Below, one piece after another: positions 1 to 24,699 of a stretch of 64,000 nucleotides of DNA. Under the pieces are notes generated by a model that saw only the letters and a list, made by a program, of their open reading frames with translations, made no database searches and was not told the origin of the DNA. Both the position numbers and the translations under genes were made by a program. The stretch spans positions 13,675,276 through 13,739,275 of the forward strand of contig NC_061818.1 of NCBI RefSeq assembly GCF_021462225.1. The letters are read 5' to 3'. Each line of letters begins with the position of its first letter. The stretch's first letter is position 1. The stretch is from Girardinichthys multiradiatus (lineage: Eukaryota; Chordata; Actinopteri; Cyprinodontiformes; Goodeidae).

Positions 1-143
1 GAGGAGGTAAATCTAATTGGTGAGACGCAAAAACTGTGCCGTAAATGGCAGTTACTTTGTTTCTGGGTGGGATTAAACATCAACTTGGGTAAATAAAAGG
101 AGTCGACAAGGAATTGAGGATTGTGGTTTTCTTTATTTTCCAG

Positions 144-586
144 GTCGTTTCAGGGGCGGCAGAGGTGGAGACTTTAGAGATGACCGTCGGGATAGGTATT
201 CTTCTGGAAGGCGGGATTATGGTGGTGGTGGTAGGGATAGAGGTTATAACAATGGACCAAGCAAGAGTTATGGCACAGGTTCTCAGAACGGTGTCTATGG
301 AGGCGGTAACGGCACAAGCAACGGTTACAGTGGAGGCAATTACAACAGCAATGGACAGTCAAACTTCAGCAACAATCAAACAGGATCGTTTGCTGCCCAA
401 AACAACTTTCAGGCCCAACAGTTTGCTCCCAATAAGCCTGTCGCACAGAATGGCACAAGCCATACTCAGTTCCCGTTCCCTCAGGGACAGGCTCCTCCTC
501 AGCATCCCCCTCCTCAACACCCCCCTCCACAGCATCCTCCTCCGCCGCTGTTGCCATACTCCATGCCTCTGCAGTTCTCTCAGTAA
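144..586 (+). CDS. ddx5: DEAD-box RNA helicase (p68/DDX5 type), last coding exon
   Basis: This is the final coding exon of a gene entering from the left. The acceptor CAG ends at 143. The exon starts with two bases of a split glycine codon and runs 147 further codons to TAA at 584-586. The product is the low-complexity C-terminal tail: an RGG-type segment (GRFRGGRGGDFRDDRRDRYS), a Gly/Asn/Tyr-rich stretch containing QNGVYGG, then a Gln/Pro/His-rich end with three QHPPP repeats and a final MPLQFSQ. Vertebrate DDX5 has the same order: RGG-like DDRRDRYS, then RDR-GY, then NGVY, then a short hydrophobic end in SQ. The helicase core lies outside the window. DDX5 is a nuclear ATP-dependent RNA helicase acting in splicing, transcription co-activation and microRNA processing. 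The His/Pro-rich end differs from mammals, so a ddx17 or duplicate ddx5 assignment is the alternative. Confidence 0.75.
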
Positions 587-905
587 ATGTCCCACAAACT
601 TGAAAGAAGTAATTTATTGCGTTTTGTCTTTTAAGTTCTACACCTGATCTGAATTTTTGTATTTACACAGCAGGGTTGTGTCAACATTTGAAGCCTTTTA
701 AGATCTGCAGTGCAGCAATAGTTTTGTTGCACACCTATTTTTCCTGTATTTAATTTGTTACATTCCCCCGAAATATTTAGTTTGTTTTGTACCAGATGAT
801 TACAAGTGTATTTTGTTTTTCATGTTTAGCATTCTAAGTGATGTTCAGCTTCTCGTTGAAAGTGCACTGCATGATCTTTGAAATAAAACCCTACAAAAGA
901 TGTTT
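587..905 (+). terminator. ddx5: ddx5 3' UTR with poly(A) signal
   Basis: The untranslated tail follows the TAA. It is A/T-rich, and AATAAA lies at 882-887, followed by a GT/T-rich stretch (TGTTTGTCTGC at 901-911). Cleavage is expected about 15-20 bases after the hexamer. Confidence 0.7.
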
Positions 906-1062
906 GTCTGCATTCTGTCCTTGTTCCTGATCTTAAGGGAATGATCAACCCTTGTGCTACCTATACTGTCCAGCAGGTGTCATGCTTCCCAAAGCTAAGA
1001 GCAGAGACTAGGCAATTGCATTGCGCGCTTTCAATGGGGTTAGTAATAAATTGGCTCAAATG
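906..1062. other. Spacer between ddx5 3' end and Tc1 copy A
   Basis: I recognise no gene or repeat in this short stretch. Confidence 0.4.
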
Positions 1063-1064
1063 TA

Positions 1065-2672
1065 CAGGTCCTTCTCAAAATATTAGCATATTGTGATAAA
1101 GTTCATTATTTTCCATAATGTAATGATGAAAATTTAACATTCATATATTTTAGATTCATTGCACACTAACTGAAATATTTCAGGTCTTTTATTGTCTTAA
1201 TACAGATGATTTTGGCATACAGCTCATGAAAACCCAAAATTCCTATCTCACAAAATTAGCATATTTCATCTGACCAATAAAAGAAAAGTGTTTTTAATAC
1301 AAAAACGTCAACCTTCAAATAATCATGTACAGTTATGCACTCAATACTTGGTCGGGAATCCTTTTGCAGAAATGACTGCTTCAATGCGGCGTGGCATGGA
1401 GGCAATCAGCCTGTGGCACTGCTGAGGTCTTATGGAGGCCCAGGATGCTTCGATAGCGGCCTTTAGCTCATCCAGAGTGTTGGGTCTTGAGTCTCTCAAC
1501 GTTCTCTTCACAATATCCCACAGATTCTCTATGGGTTTCAGGTCAGGAGAGTTGGCAGGCCAATTGAGCACAGCGATACCATGGTCAGTAAACCATTTAC
1601 CAGTGGTTTTGGCACTGTGAGCAGGTGCCAGGTCGTGCTGAAAAATGAAATCTTCATCTCCATAAAGCTTTTCAGCAGATGGAAGCATGAAGTGCTCCAA
1701 AATCTCCTGATAGCTAGCTGCATTGACCCTGCCCTTGATAAAACACAGTGGACCAACACCAGCAGCTGACACGGCACCCCAGACTATCACTGACTGTGGG
1801 TACTTGACACTGGACTTCTGGCATTTTGGCATTTCCTTCTCCCCAGTCTTCCTCCAGACTCTGGCACCTTGATTTCCGAATGACATGCAGAATTTGCTTT
1901 CATCTGAAAAAAGTACTTTGGACCACTGAGCAACAGTCCAGTGCTGCTTCTCTGTAGCCCAGGTCAGGCACTTCTGCTGCTGTTTCTGGTTCAAAAGTGG
2001 CTTGACCTGGGGAATGCGGCACCTGTAGCCCATTTCCTGCACACGCCTGTGCACGGTGGCTCTGGATGTTTCTACTCCAGACTCAGTCCACTGCTTCCGC
2101 AGGTCCCCAAGGTCTGGAATCGGCCCTTCTCCACAATCTTCCTCAAGGTCCGGTCACCTCTTCTCGTTGTGCAGCGTTTTCTGCCACACTTTTTCCTTCC
2201 CACAGACTTCCCACTGAGGTGCCTTGATACAGCACTCTGGGAACAGCCTATTCGTTCAGAAATTTCTTTCTGTGTCTTACCCTCTTGCTTGAGGGTGTCA
2301 ATAGTGGCCTTCTGGACAGCAGTCAGGTCGGCAGTCTTACCCATGATTGGGGTTTTGAGTGATGAACCAGGCTGGGAGTTTTAAAGGCCTCAGGAATCTT
2401 TTGCAGGTGTTTAGAGTTAACTCGTTGATTCAGATGATTAGGTTCATAGCTCGTTTAGAGACCCTTTTAATGATATGCTAATTTAGTGAGATAGGAATTT
2501 TGGGTTTTCATGAGCTGTATGCCAAAATCATCCGTATTAAGACAATAAAAGACCTGAAATATTTCAGTTAGTGTGCAATGAATCTAAAATATATGAATGT
2601 TACATTTTCATCATTACATTATGGAAAATAATGAACTTTATCACAATATGCTAATATTTTGAGAAGGACCTG
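1065..2672 (-). mobile_element. Tc1/mariner element, copy A (1,608 bp)
   Basis: This is a complete Tc1-type DNA transposon between TA dinucleotides (1063-1064 and 2673-2674), the usual Tc1 target duplication. Both ends begin CAGGTCCTTCTCAAAA. The terminal inverted repeats are about 200 bp (1065-1266 and 2473-2672). An AATTAGCATAT-like motif occurs at the outer and the inner end of each, giving the IR/DR layout seen in Sleeping Beauty-like elements. The transposase frame runs on the minus strand. Three more copies of the same family are in the window (5123-6690, 50518-52081, 62980 onward). Confidence 0.95.
1341..2344 (-). pseudogene. Tc1 transposase of copy A, one frameshift
   Basis: The reading frame starts at 2344 with MGKTADLTAVQKATIDTL, a paired-like HTH domain, and ends in KGFPTKY. 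The DD34E catalytic triad is present: Asp in LFSDESKF, Asp in QHDLAPAH and Glu in NPIENLW-type context, with Lys for Asn three residues upstream (DLKPIENLW). Relative to copy C one C is missing in the C-run near 2104-2108. This shifts the frame after residue about 80 and ends it at 2072; the second part stays open from 2054 to 1341. It keeps the 14-residue segment VKPLLNQKQQQKCL that copies B and C lack. Confidence 0.9.
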
Positions 2673-2674
2673 TA

Positions 2675-4799
2675 CAGCTGACAAGTTATCTAAAATTAAG
2701 GGGGAGGCAACAAAACTTAGAAGGAAACCATGATGCCAGAGTGCCTTGTTTTTATATATATTTTAACTGCTACATACTCAAAGCGATATGCATTTGTAAT
2801 CAGCTCTTCCAAATCAACTCAAAATGCCTTTTGCTGAAATTACAGCACATTTGGCTGGTTGGTTGAACTCTGCCCTCAGTGGGCTGAAACCCCAAGTTCA
2901 CTGAATAGTGGGTACATTGTTTAAAGGTGAGGGGTGGGATGTAAGATGTGGTCATGGGATGTGATTGTAGCTCTGATTTCAGGATGCTGGCCTACAATAT
3001 AGTGAACCTCTGCCTCACTCAAGTCCCTGTGGCAAATTTAAGTTTTCAGAAGGATGTGAAGTTCAGTTTTTATCTCAACTAGAGCATTTTCTTCCAAAGG
3101 TTTGCTGTGTGTCCTTCCTGGCCTGTGGCAAGCAGGATGTCTTTGCATTTACTTTTAAGTGAGCCCTCATTCTTTTAAAGCTGAATTGTTGGACCAAAAT
3201 AAACCTGTCAATCGATCCTTCATGGCTCAGCTGTATTTATACTTGGATTAAGTTGCACACAAGTGGAATCTTTTTACTAATTAAAGACAACTGATTGCTT
3301 TGGATTATATTTAAATATAGCAGAGTAAACGGCTGAATACAAAAGGCACAGACGCCACACTGTTCAAAATGAATTTAAAAACCATGCATTCATCAATACC
3401 TTCTAATTTACTATCATGTGATACAACTACTTTGTGTTGATTGATCACAGTAAATCTTAATGAAATACCTTGAAGTTTGTGGTTCCAATGTGATAAAATT
3501 TGCGAAAGTAACAGTATCGTGAATGCTTTTGCTAGGTACCAGCTGTGTGCGCCAGTTGTATAGCAGGCAAAGCTTGTTTTCTTTAGCAGTTATACCAACA
3601 GAGTATTTAAGCCAAAAGAGAATAAATTTTTTTGGTCGCTTTGACATTATCCACTCTGACCAACACTATCTCCCATGCTGTTTTAATTGCAGGTGGGGTC
3701 AAAGGTCCAGGCCAGGAGCAACTACCCTCTTCACTCACCTTTCCTGTCCTTCCTGTTTGATTTCAGTTCCTCATACCTTTATCCTATCTCCTTAACCCCT
3801 CCCTCTCCCCAAAGGTATGAAGGTGTTGGCTTTAAAGAGTCACTGTTGTGGGTGTGCGTCACACACCCACTTCAAGCATGAGACGGGTCAGCATGCTGGA
3901 CTCATTTCCACTCATGTGGAAAGAAGTCGCATTGAGCTGCTGTCAGCTGCCTCTTGTCAGTTTGCTTGACAATGTGTGCATGTTTGGTTTTAATTCAAAC
4001 TCACACAATCCCACATGAGATACTGAGCGCTCTCGTCTGTGTTATCAGCCATGGTTTCTATCAGTTCATTTGACAGCAGGTGAACCTTGCTTTCCTTAAA
4101 TTGGACCTTGAGTCTTGGATGTCTGCACAGGGCGTGTTCATTATTAGTGGAGATACATGGAAATTTAGCTACCCTCAGCTCAAAGAGTTGTGCTGATCTT
4201 CAAAGTTTGAACACATAACCAAATCGGCCAGTTAGATCTTTAAAATCCAATAGTTAATCTTCCTTCTGATGTGTTATTGCAAATATTTAGTTATGTTAGG
4301 TGCTTATTTTGGAACAAATTGTGTATCCTTTAACTTTACTTTCTGTTTTTGCTCATAATTAATTTGGGAGAAAGTGTATCATGATACAGCCATTATGTGA
4401 GTAGTTATTCTACATTCCTTTACTATCTCTTTTGCGAAAGCAGAGAGTTATTCATAGACCCGTTTCACACTTCACACATTCTAACCTGTAGCTTCTCCAC
4501 ATCACCTTGAACAATGCATCTCCATGGTGAAAGATGGTGATGGCAGCATTATGCTTTGGAGATGCTTTTTCCGTGCAGGGACAGGGAAGCTGGTTAGAGT
4601 TGATGGATGGATAGAACTAAATACAGTGGAAAACTGTAAGGAAAACTGATAGATGCTACAAAAGAATTCAATTTAACTAAGAAGTATGTTTCTAATAGGA
4701 AATGAAAAATGTATAATTTACATTTCAACAATGTACATCCACATTACAAATACGTTTTGACATGCCATGTTTATTGGCATGTCAAAAACGTACATCCTA
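2675..4799. other. Intergenic region with Tc1 debris
   Basis: No gene is visible. At 3327-3520 the sequence follows the 3' end of an old Tc1 family (GGCTGAATACAAA, then CTTTGTGTTGATTGATCACA, then TTGAAGTTTGTGG). At 4500-4640 there is a fragment of the coding part of the same kind of element (GGTGATGGCAGCATTATG, then GTGCAGGGACAGGGAAGC, then GTTGATGGATGGAT). A hairpin occurs at 4751-4792. The rest is A/T-rich and unrecognised. Confidence 0.5.
4751..4792. repeat. Short hairpin, about 18-bp arms
   Basis: The arms TACGTTTTGACATGCCA and TGGCATGTCAAAAACGTA flank a loop of about 6 bases and differ by one base in the T/A run. GTACATCC is also repeated directly on both sides (4732-4740 and 4790-4797). 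This may be the end of a small non-autonomous element. Confidence 0.6.
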
Positions 4800-5120
4800 C
4801 TTAATAAAGGGAAAAATCTTTATTAGGATTACAGCGATCAAACCCTTCTTATAATTACTGAGCAGCTTTTTGTGAGTTTCTACTGCTCTTTTGATGATTT
4901 ATCTTTGCCAATGAGCTCCAAGTCTTTGAGGTTGGAAAGCCTCCTTGCTATCACCCTAATCTTTAACTGCCTACACAGATACTCTATTAGATTCAAGTCA
5001 ACACTCCGACTGAGCCACTTGAAAATGTTAATATTACTTCTAGTTAGGAGAAACATGTTGGTAAAATTGAAGGGTTACTTTAAACCTAAATCTGCCACGG
5101 GTATGAATAACTTTGGGCTA
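4800..5120 (-). mobile_element. Degenerate Tc1 relic (reverse orientation)
   Basis: The text GCCAATGAGCTCCAAGTC, then ATCACCCTAATCTTTA, then TAGATTCAAGTC is the antisense of a Tc1 transposase C-terminus. The relic closes with GGGTATGAATAACTTTGGGC, a decayed Tc1 terminus. Copy B is inserted directly at its outer TA. Confidence 0.6.
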
Positions 5121-5122
5121 TA

Positions 5123-6690
5123 CAGGTCCTTCTCAAAAAATTAGCATATTGTGATAAAGTTCATTATTTTCCATAATGTAATGATGAAAATTTAACATTC
5201 ATATATTTTAGATTCATTGCACACTAACTGAAATATTTCAGGTCTTTTATTGTCTTAATACGGATGATTTTGGCATACAGCTCATGAAAACCCAAAATTC
5301 CTATCTCACAAAATTAGCATATCATTAAAAGGGTCTCTAAACAAGCTATGAACCTAATCATCTGAATCAACGAGTTAACTCTAAACACCTGCAAAAGATT
5401 CCTGAGGCCTTTAAAACTCCCAGCCTGGTTCATCACTCAAAACCCCAATCATGGGTAAGACTGCCGACCTGACTGCTGTCCAGAAGGCCACTATTGACAC
5501 CCTCAAGCAAGAGGGTAAGACACAGAAAGACATTTCTGAACGAATAGGCTGTTCCCAGAGTGCTGTATCAAGGCACCTCAGTGGGAAGTCTGTGGGAAGG
5601 AAAAAGTGTGGCAGAAAACGCTGCACAACGAGAAGAGGTGACCGGACCCTGAGGAAGATTGTGGAGAAGGGCCGATTCCAGACCTTGTGGGACCTGCGGA
5701 AGCAGTGGACTGAGTCTGGAGTAGAAACATCCAGAGCCACCGTGCACAGGCGTGTGCAGGAAATGGGCTACAGGTGCCGCATTCCCCAGACCTGGGCTAC
5801 AGAGAAGCAGCACTGGACTGTTGCTCAGTGGTCCAAAGTACTTTTTTCGGATGAAAGCAAATTCTGCATGTCATTCGGAAATCAAGGTGCCAGAGTCTGG
5901 AGGAAGACTGGGGAGAAGGAAATGCCAAAATGCCAGAAGTCCAGTGTCAAGTACCCACAGTCAGTGATGGTCTGGGGTGCCGTGTCAGCTGCTGGTGTTG
6001 GTCCACTGTGTTTTATCAAGGGCAGGGTCAATGCAGCTAGCTATCAGGAGATTTTGGAGCACTTCATGCTTCCATCTGCTGAAAAGCTTTATGGAGATGA
6101 AGATTTCATTTTTTAGCACGACCTGGCACCTGCTCACAGTGCCAAAACCACTGGTAAATGGTTTACTGACCATGGTATCACTGTGCTCAATTGGCCTGCC
6201 AACTCTCCTGACCTGAACCCCATAGAGAATCTGTGGGATATTGTGAAGAGAACGTTGAGAGACTCAAGACCCAACACTCTGGATGAGCTAAAGGCCGCTA
6301 TCGAAGCATCCTGGGCCTCCATAAGACCTCAGCAGTGTCACAGGCTGATTGCCTCCATGCCACGCCGCATTGAAGCAGTCATTTCTGCCAAAGGATTCCC
6401 GACCAAGTATTGAGTGCATAACTGTACATGATTATTTGAAGGTTGATGTTTTTTGTATTAAAAACACTTTTCTTTTATTGGTCGGATGAAATATGCTAAT
6501 TTTGTGAGATAGGAATTTTGGGTTTTCATGAGCTGTATGCCAAAATCATCCGTATTAAGACAATAAAAGACCTGAAATATTTCAGTTAGTGTGCAATGAA
6601 TCTAAAATATATGAATGTTAAATTTTCTTCATGACATTATAGAAAATAATGAACTTTATCACAATATGCTAATTTTTTGAGAAGGACCTG
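5123..6690 (+). mobile_element. Tc1/mariner element, copy B (1,568 bp)
   Basis: Same family as copy A, in the opposite orientation, between TA at 5121-5122 and 6691-6692. The termini start CAGGTCCTTCTCAAAAAATT and the roughly 200-bp inverted repeats have the same inner and outer direct-repeat motif. It carries a near-complete transposase frame with one internal stop. Confidence 0.95.
5451..6413 (+). pseudogene. Tc1 transposase of copy B, one nonsense codon
   Basis: The frame is open from ATG at 5451 to TAG at 6114-6116 and, in the same phase, from there to TGA at 6411-6413. The TAG replaces the CAG (Gln) that stands just before the second catalytic Asp (HDLAPAH) in copies A and C. An N-terminal HTH, LFSDESKF and NPIENLW are all present, with 34 residues between the second Asp and the Glu. 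Like copy C it lacks 14 residues after CRIPQ (a 42-bp in-frame deletion). Confidence 0.92.
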
Positions 6691-6692
6691 TA

Positions 6693-7151
6693 CATAGACA
6701 CGGTATTCTCCTAAAGAAATGACTCAGTAATGACAGTTTTGATTTTACATAAAAATAAAGACCAAAGCAAAAATATCAGTTATGTAATAATCAGATTTCA
6801 GCACCTGTTTCCTGAAATGTGATTAAAAAAAAAAGCTTTCTAAGAACTTAATCCATTTGACACTATCAGAAATAAATGCATGACAGGTAAATCTCCAGGG
6901 ATGTAAACTCGGCGAGGGCAGCGGAAGGAGAGTGGAACAGGTTGGCCCGGTCTGCACCGCTCACTGTTGATGACACACCTACACCTGCTGGCCTGGGAGG
7001 AGCTGAGACAGGTGGACGCTCTTTAATTGAGAGGTGGGGGGATGAGAGACACCACGGGTGAACAAGAGGAGGAAGAAGAGAAGAGAGTACAGTGCTGGAA
7101 GAACCACAGCGGCACTCAGATTACGGCGACAGGTCCCGACGGGCTCCCAAG
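6693..7151 (+). promoter_or_regulatory. evpl: evpl upstream region and 5' UTR
   Basis: After an A/T-rich part the sequence becomes G/C-richer from about 6895 and contains CAGGTG/CACCTG-type E-boxes (6963-7015). No TATA box is evident. A purine-rich stretch (7020-7085) leads to the ATG at 7152, so this is probably promoter plus 5' UTR. The transcription start cannot be placed from sequence alone. Confidence 0.4.
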
Positions 7152-21395
<14,244 letters not shown>

Positions 21396-21600
21396 CAACA
21401 AAATTTAAAAAGAGATTGAAATTATCTACAGCTTGTGGTGCTAGGCAAACTGACAGGAGAGGAGAATCAGAAATGTTTATGCATATATCAGATGAAGAAA
21501 AAAACATATATTTTGGTGGGAATGTACTCATGGATTGTTTTTCTCTGTAATAGTTCTGGTTTTCTGTAAAAATAAAGGTGTTTTTGTCATACCATTTGTC
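21396..21600 (+). terminator. evpl: evpl 3' UTR with poly(A) signal
   Basis: Short 3' UTR after the TAA at 21393-21395. AATAAA lies at 21571-21576, followed by a T/GT-rich stretch (GTGTTTTTGTC). Confidence 0.75.
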
Positions 21601-22980
21601 ATATCATAAACTGTTGCCATGCATATTCTTATTAAACTTAACCAGCTCACATTTGTTTTCTGATATTTGTTTATCATTTTTATTAAATCTGGAAAACAAA
21701 ATTCTATTCAATACATAAACTGGTTTTTACTTGGAATTCTTTGGGAGATATTTGAGTCCGTGATGGAAACATCATTTAAAATCTCAGTAGATATTCTTAG
21801 CAAATGTACCTCTCCAACATCGATGTCCTGTGGTTGTCACAACAAACATGCTAAACTTCAGGGAACTGCAGGCATCCCATTATGGTTTTGTTTTTGATAT
21901 CAACATGATGTCTGTCCTTTCAGTGGTGCATTTCTAGGAACGACTCACTCCTTATGACAGTGACATATCCTCTGGAACTCTCTGTGCTTACCTCAAGGTA
22001 AAATTCCTGTACTAGATGTACACAGCTTGTAAACTGAGGCGAGTCATAGGCTTGGAAATACAGGATTAAGGGTACAGATTAAATGTGACGCATGCATGTT
22101 ATACATTAAGGGTAACAAGGACAAACTAACAATGACACTTTGGCAAATCCAGTGAAATTAGGACCACTGATCCTTGTTTTTGACCTCAGCAGATCTCAAT
22201 ATATCAGGAAATGAGTACTTCTGAAAGTACTTACTCATAGTTCATCTTAAAAGTAGAAGAAGGTATGGAACATATACTTTGTTTGGTTGCTATTTGATAT
22301 TAATGGAGGAAATGTGTAAAAGACCCCATCTAACCTCTCAGAGAGGGTTCACAGTAACAGCGGCTGGGATGTCTGTCTGCTAGATTACCCGATGACTCCA
22401 AGGACTTTGTGTGATTATTACCCATGATCCTATCTGGACGGCTGAAGTGACCCCACTCTGTGTCGGGGGGATTGTTAAAGGATGATGGATGGGTCATCTC
22501 AAATAGAGCCAAAACAGCTTGGCATGTGATGTGTTTTGTTGTATTTGTGTCATTTTGTTCATTGTTTTTTATGAGAGCAAAGTAGCAACTCAGTAAAGGT
22601 TTTTGCATTTCTCTTCCTGATTGTACTGACAGATGTACAAGGCCCACAGTAAAAAGCTTGTTGAAAGGCCTAGAGTGCGACAGCATCCTATACACCACAC
22701 AGATGTGCAAATAATTTGTTTTGACTAAACTGTTGCCTGACTGATGCACATAATAACTGACTGCTCCTTTTTTTGTTTTGCTTGATTATTATTGTTTTGT
22801 TTCAAATGCAGTGCTAATGGTACAAAAAGTGAGCATCTGCATTTTGGTCTCCATCAATTACACCACAAAGGATGCTGACAATGGCTCCAGTAACGATAAT
22901 TGTGCCAACACCATATCTACTATTATTAAAAGTGGTGTAATCCAGTAAAACCTACTCTGAAATTTTCTTGTTAAAATGTA
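21601..22980. other. Intergenic spacer, nothing recognised
   Basis: Short open frames occur on both strands (for example 22330-22749), but none shows codon-like conservation, a domain or usable splice partners. I recognise no transposon here. Confidence 0.4.
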
Positions 22981-23512
22981 TACCACCAGTCAAAAGTTTT
23001 AGAACCCCTTTCTCATTAAATTTTTGTCTTTATGTTTATGACTATTTACGTAGATTCTCACAGAAGGCATCAACACTGTGAATGAATACATATGGAATCA
23101 TGTAAGCAAACAAAAAACTGTAAAATAACTTTAAATATGTTTTATATTTTAAATTAATTAAAGTAGCCGTCCTTTGCTGTAATGACTGAAATATTAACCT
23201 CTGGCCGTCTCTCAATGAACCTCTGGGATGTTTTTTTAAAACTCTTTGGAAAACCATTTCAGGTGACCACCTTATGAAGCTCATGGAGAGTATGCAAAGA
23301 AAGCAAAGCATTCTTCAAAGCAAAGGGTGACTATTTGGAAGAATCTAAAATATAAAATGTTTAGAATTATTTCACACTTTTTGTTTACTACATAGTTGCA
23401 TGTGTTTTCATTCATAGTTTTGTTGTCTTTACAGAGAATCATTGTAGATAGCTGTGAAACTAAAGAGACCCATTAAGTGAGAAAGTGTATCTAAAACATT
23501 TGACTGGTAGTG
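22981..23512. mobile_element. Tc1-type MITE, about 532 bp
   Basis: It lies between TA dinucleotides at 22979-22980 and 23513-23514. The left end (TACCACCAGTCAAAAGTTTT) and the reverse complement of the right end (CACTACCAGTCAAATGTTTT) match over about 43 bp with few differences. No transposase is encoded, so it is non-autonomous. Confidence 0.8.
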
Positions 23513-23819
23513 TACATCAGTGTAGTATGTCCTATCTGTAAAGTGCCTGATACCTGAGGTATATTGGGATCTTAAAAATAAAATTGTAATGAAATAAAAT
23601 TTTAAAAAGGCATAACGTCTATTTATTACTACCAGAAGTAGATACAAAAAAAACTAAACTTCTTTTTTCTCACACCAAAATGTTGCAGACCATAAAACAA
23701 ATGTTCTTATCAGACAGTAAATGCAAAATGCAGCTTTCAAATCATTAGCCTAATAGCATAATTGTTAGTTAGCCTCAGTTATGCCTCAGTTATGCTATGA
23801 GGCTAACGAAATGATTCCT

Positions 23820-24690
23820 ATTGCTAAGTGAAAAAAGCCCTTCAAACCAACCTGGCACTATGTGAAAAAAGTAATCACACTCTTTGCTAACTAATGAATT
23901 AACTATGATGACACTTTTTGGAAAGCTGAATTTATTATCACAAGACCTAGCTAGACCTGATTACTGCCTCCCTTGTCTCATTTAAGGTCAGTGTTCATGA
24001 TTCAACAATAAGAAAGAGACTGGGTAAAAATGGCATCCATGGGAGAGTTCCATGGTGAAAATCAGTACTGACAAAACAAAACAAACACAAAGGCCCATCT
24101 CACATTTTGAAAAAACAACTTGTTGATCACCAAGAACTTTGGAAAAATACTCTGTGGAATGATGAGACAAGTGGGATTTTGAGGAGGGTGTGTACCCCAT
24201 TTTGTTCAGCATAAAACCCACACTTATTTTAGAATAAGAACATCCTACTGACAGTCAAAATGAGGGTGGTAGTATAATGGCCTGTGGATTTGCTACTTCA
24301 GGCTCTGGACAACTTGCTGGAAATGATAGAACCGTGAATTTTTTTCTTCAGCAGAAAACCCAGGAGGAGAAGTTCCAGCCATCAATTTGTGACTTTAAGC
24401 TCAAGCGCAGTTACATTATGCAGCAGGATAACGAGCTGAAGAAAATCAGCAAATCCACCTCTGATTGTCTTGAACAAATAACAAAATAAGGGATTGACCT
24501 TGGCATATCATATATATTGGACTGAAATACTATTGATATTTAATGGGATGACCTTATACAGGGTGTTCATTCCCAAAAACTGAAAAAAGTTGAACTAAAA
24601 CAATTCTGCAAAGAAGAGTGGATCAGGGTTCCTCCAAAGTGATGTAAAAGACTAATTGCCAAACATCACAAATGTTTGATAACAGAGAAT
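23820..24690 (+). mobile_element. Tc1-like relic
   Basis: The sequence follows the family at 14126: CTGATTACTGCC, TGGAATGATGAGACAAGTGG (transposase catalytic region), AATGAGGGTGGTAGTATAAT, and finally ACTAATTGCCAAACATCAC near the 3' end. Stops and indels break every frame. The short plus-strand frame at 24277-24489 is part of it. Confidence 0.65.
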
Positions 24691-24699
24691 TTTAATTTA

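Noticed and set aside
114..647. 177-codon frame over the ddx5 exon
   Set aside because: It is a different phase from the DDX5 tail (144-586) and spans the intron and UTR; the correct frame is set by the acceptor at 143.
1941..2384. Plus-strand 147-codon frame inside Tc1 copy A
   Set aside because: Antisense shadow of the transposase. Equivalent shadows appear in copies B and C (for example 5411-5740 and 51422-51793).
22330..22749. 139-codon minus-strand frame in the evpl-aanat spacer
   Set aside because: No recognisable domain, no flanking splice sites that extend it, and low-complexity A/T-rich context.
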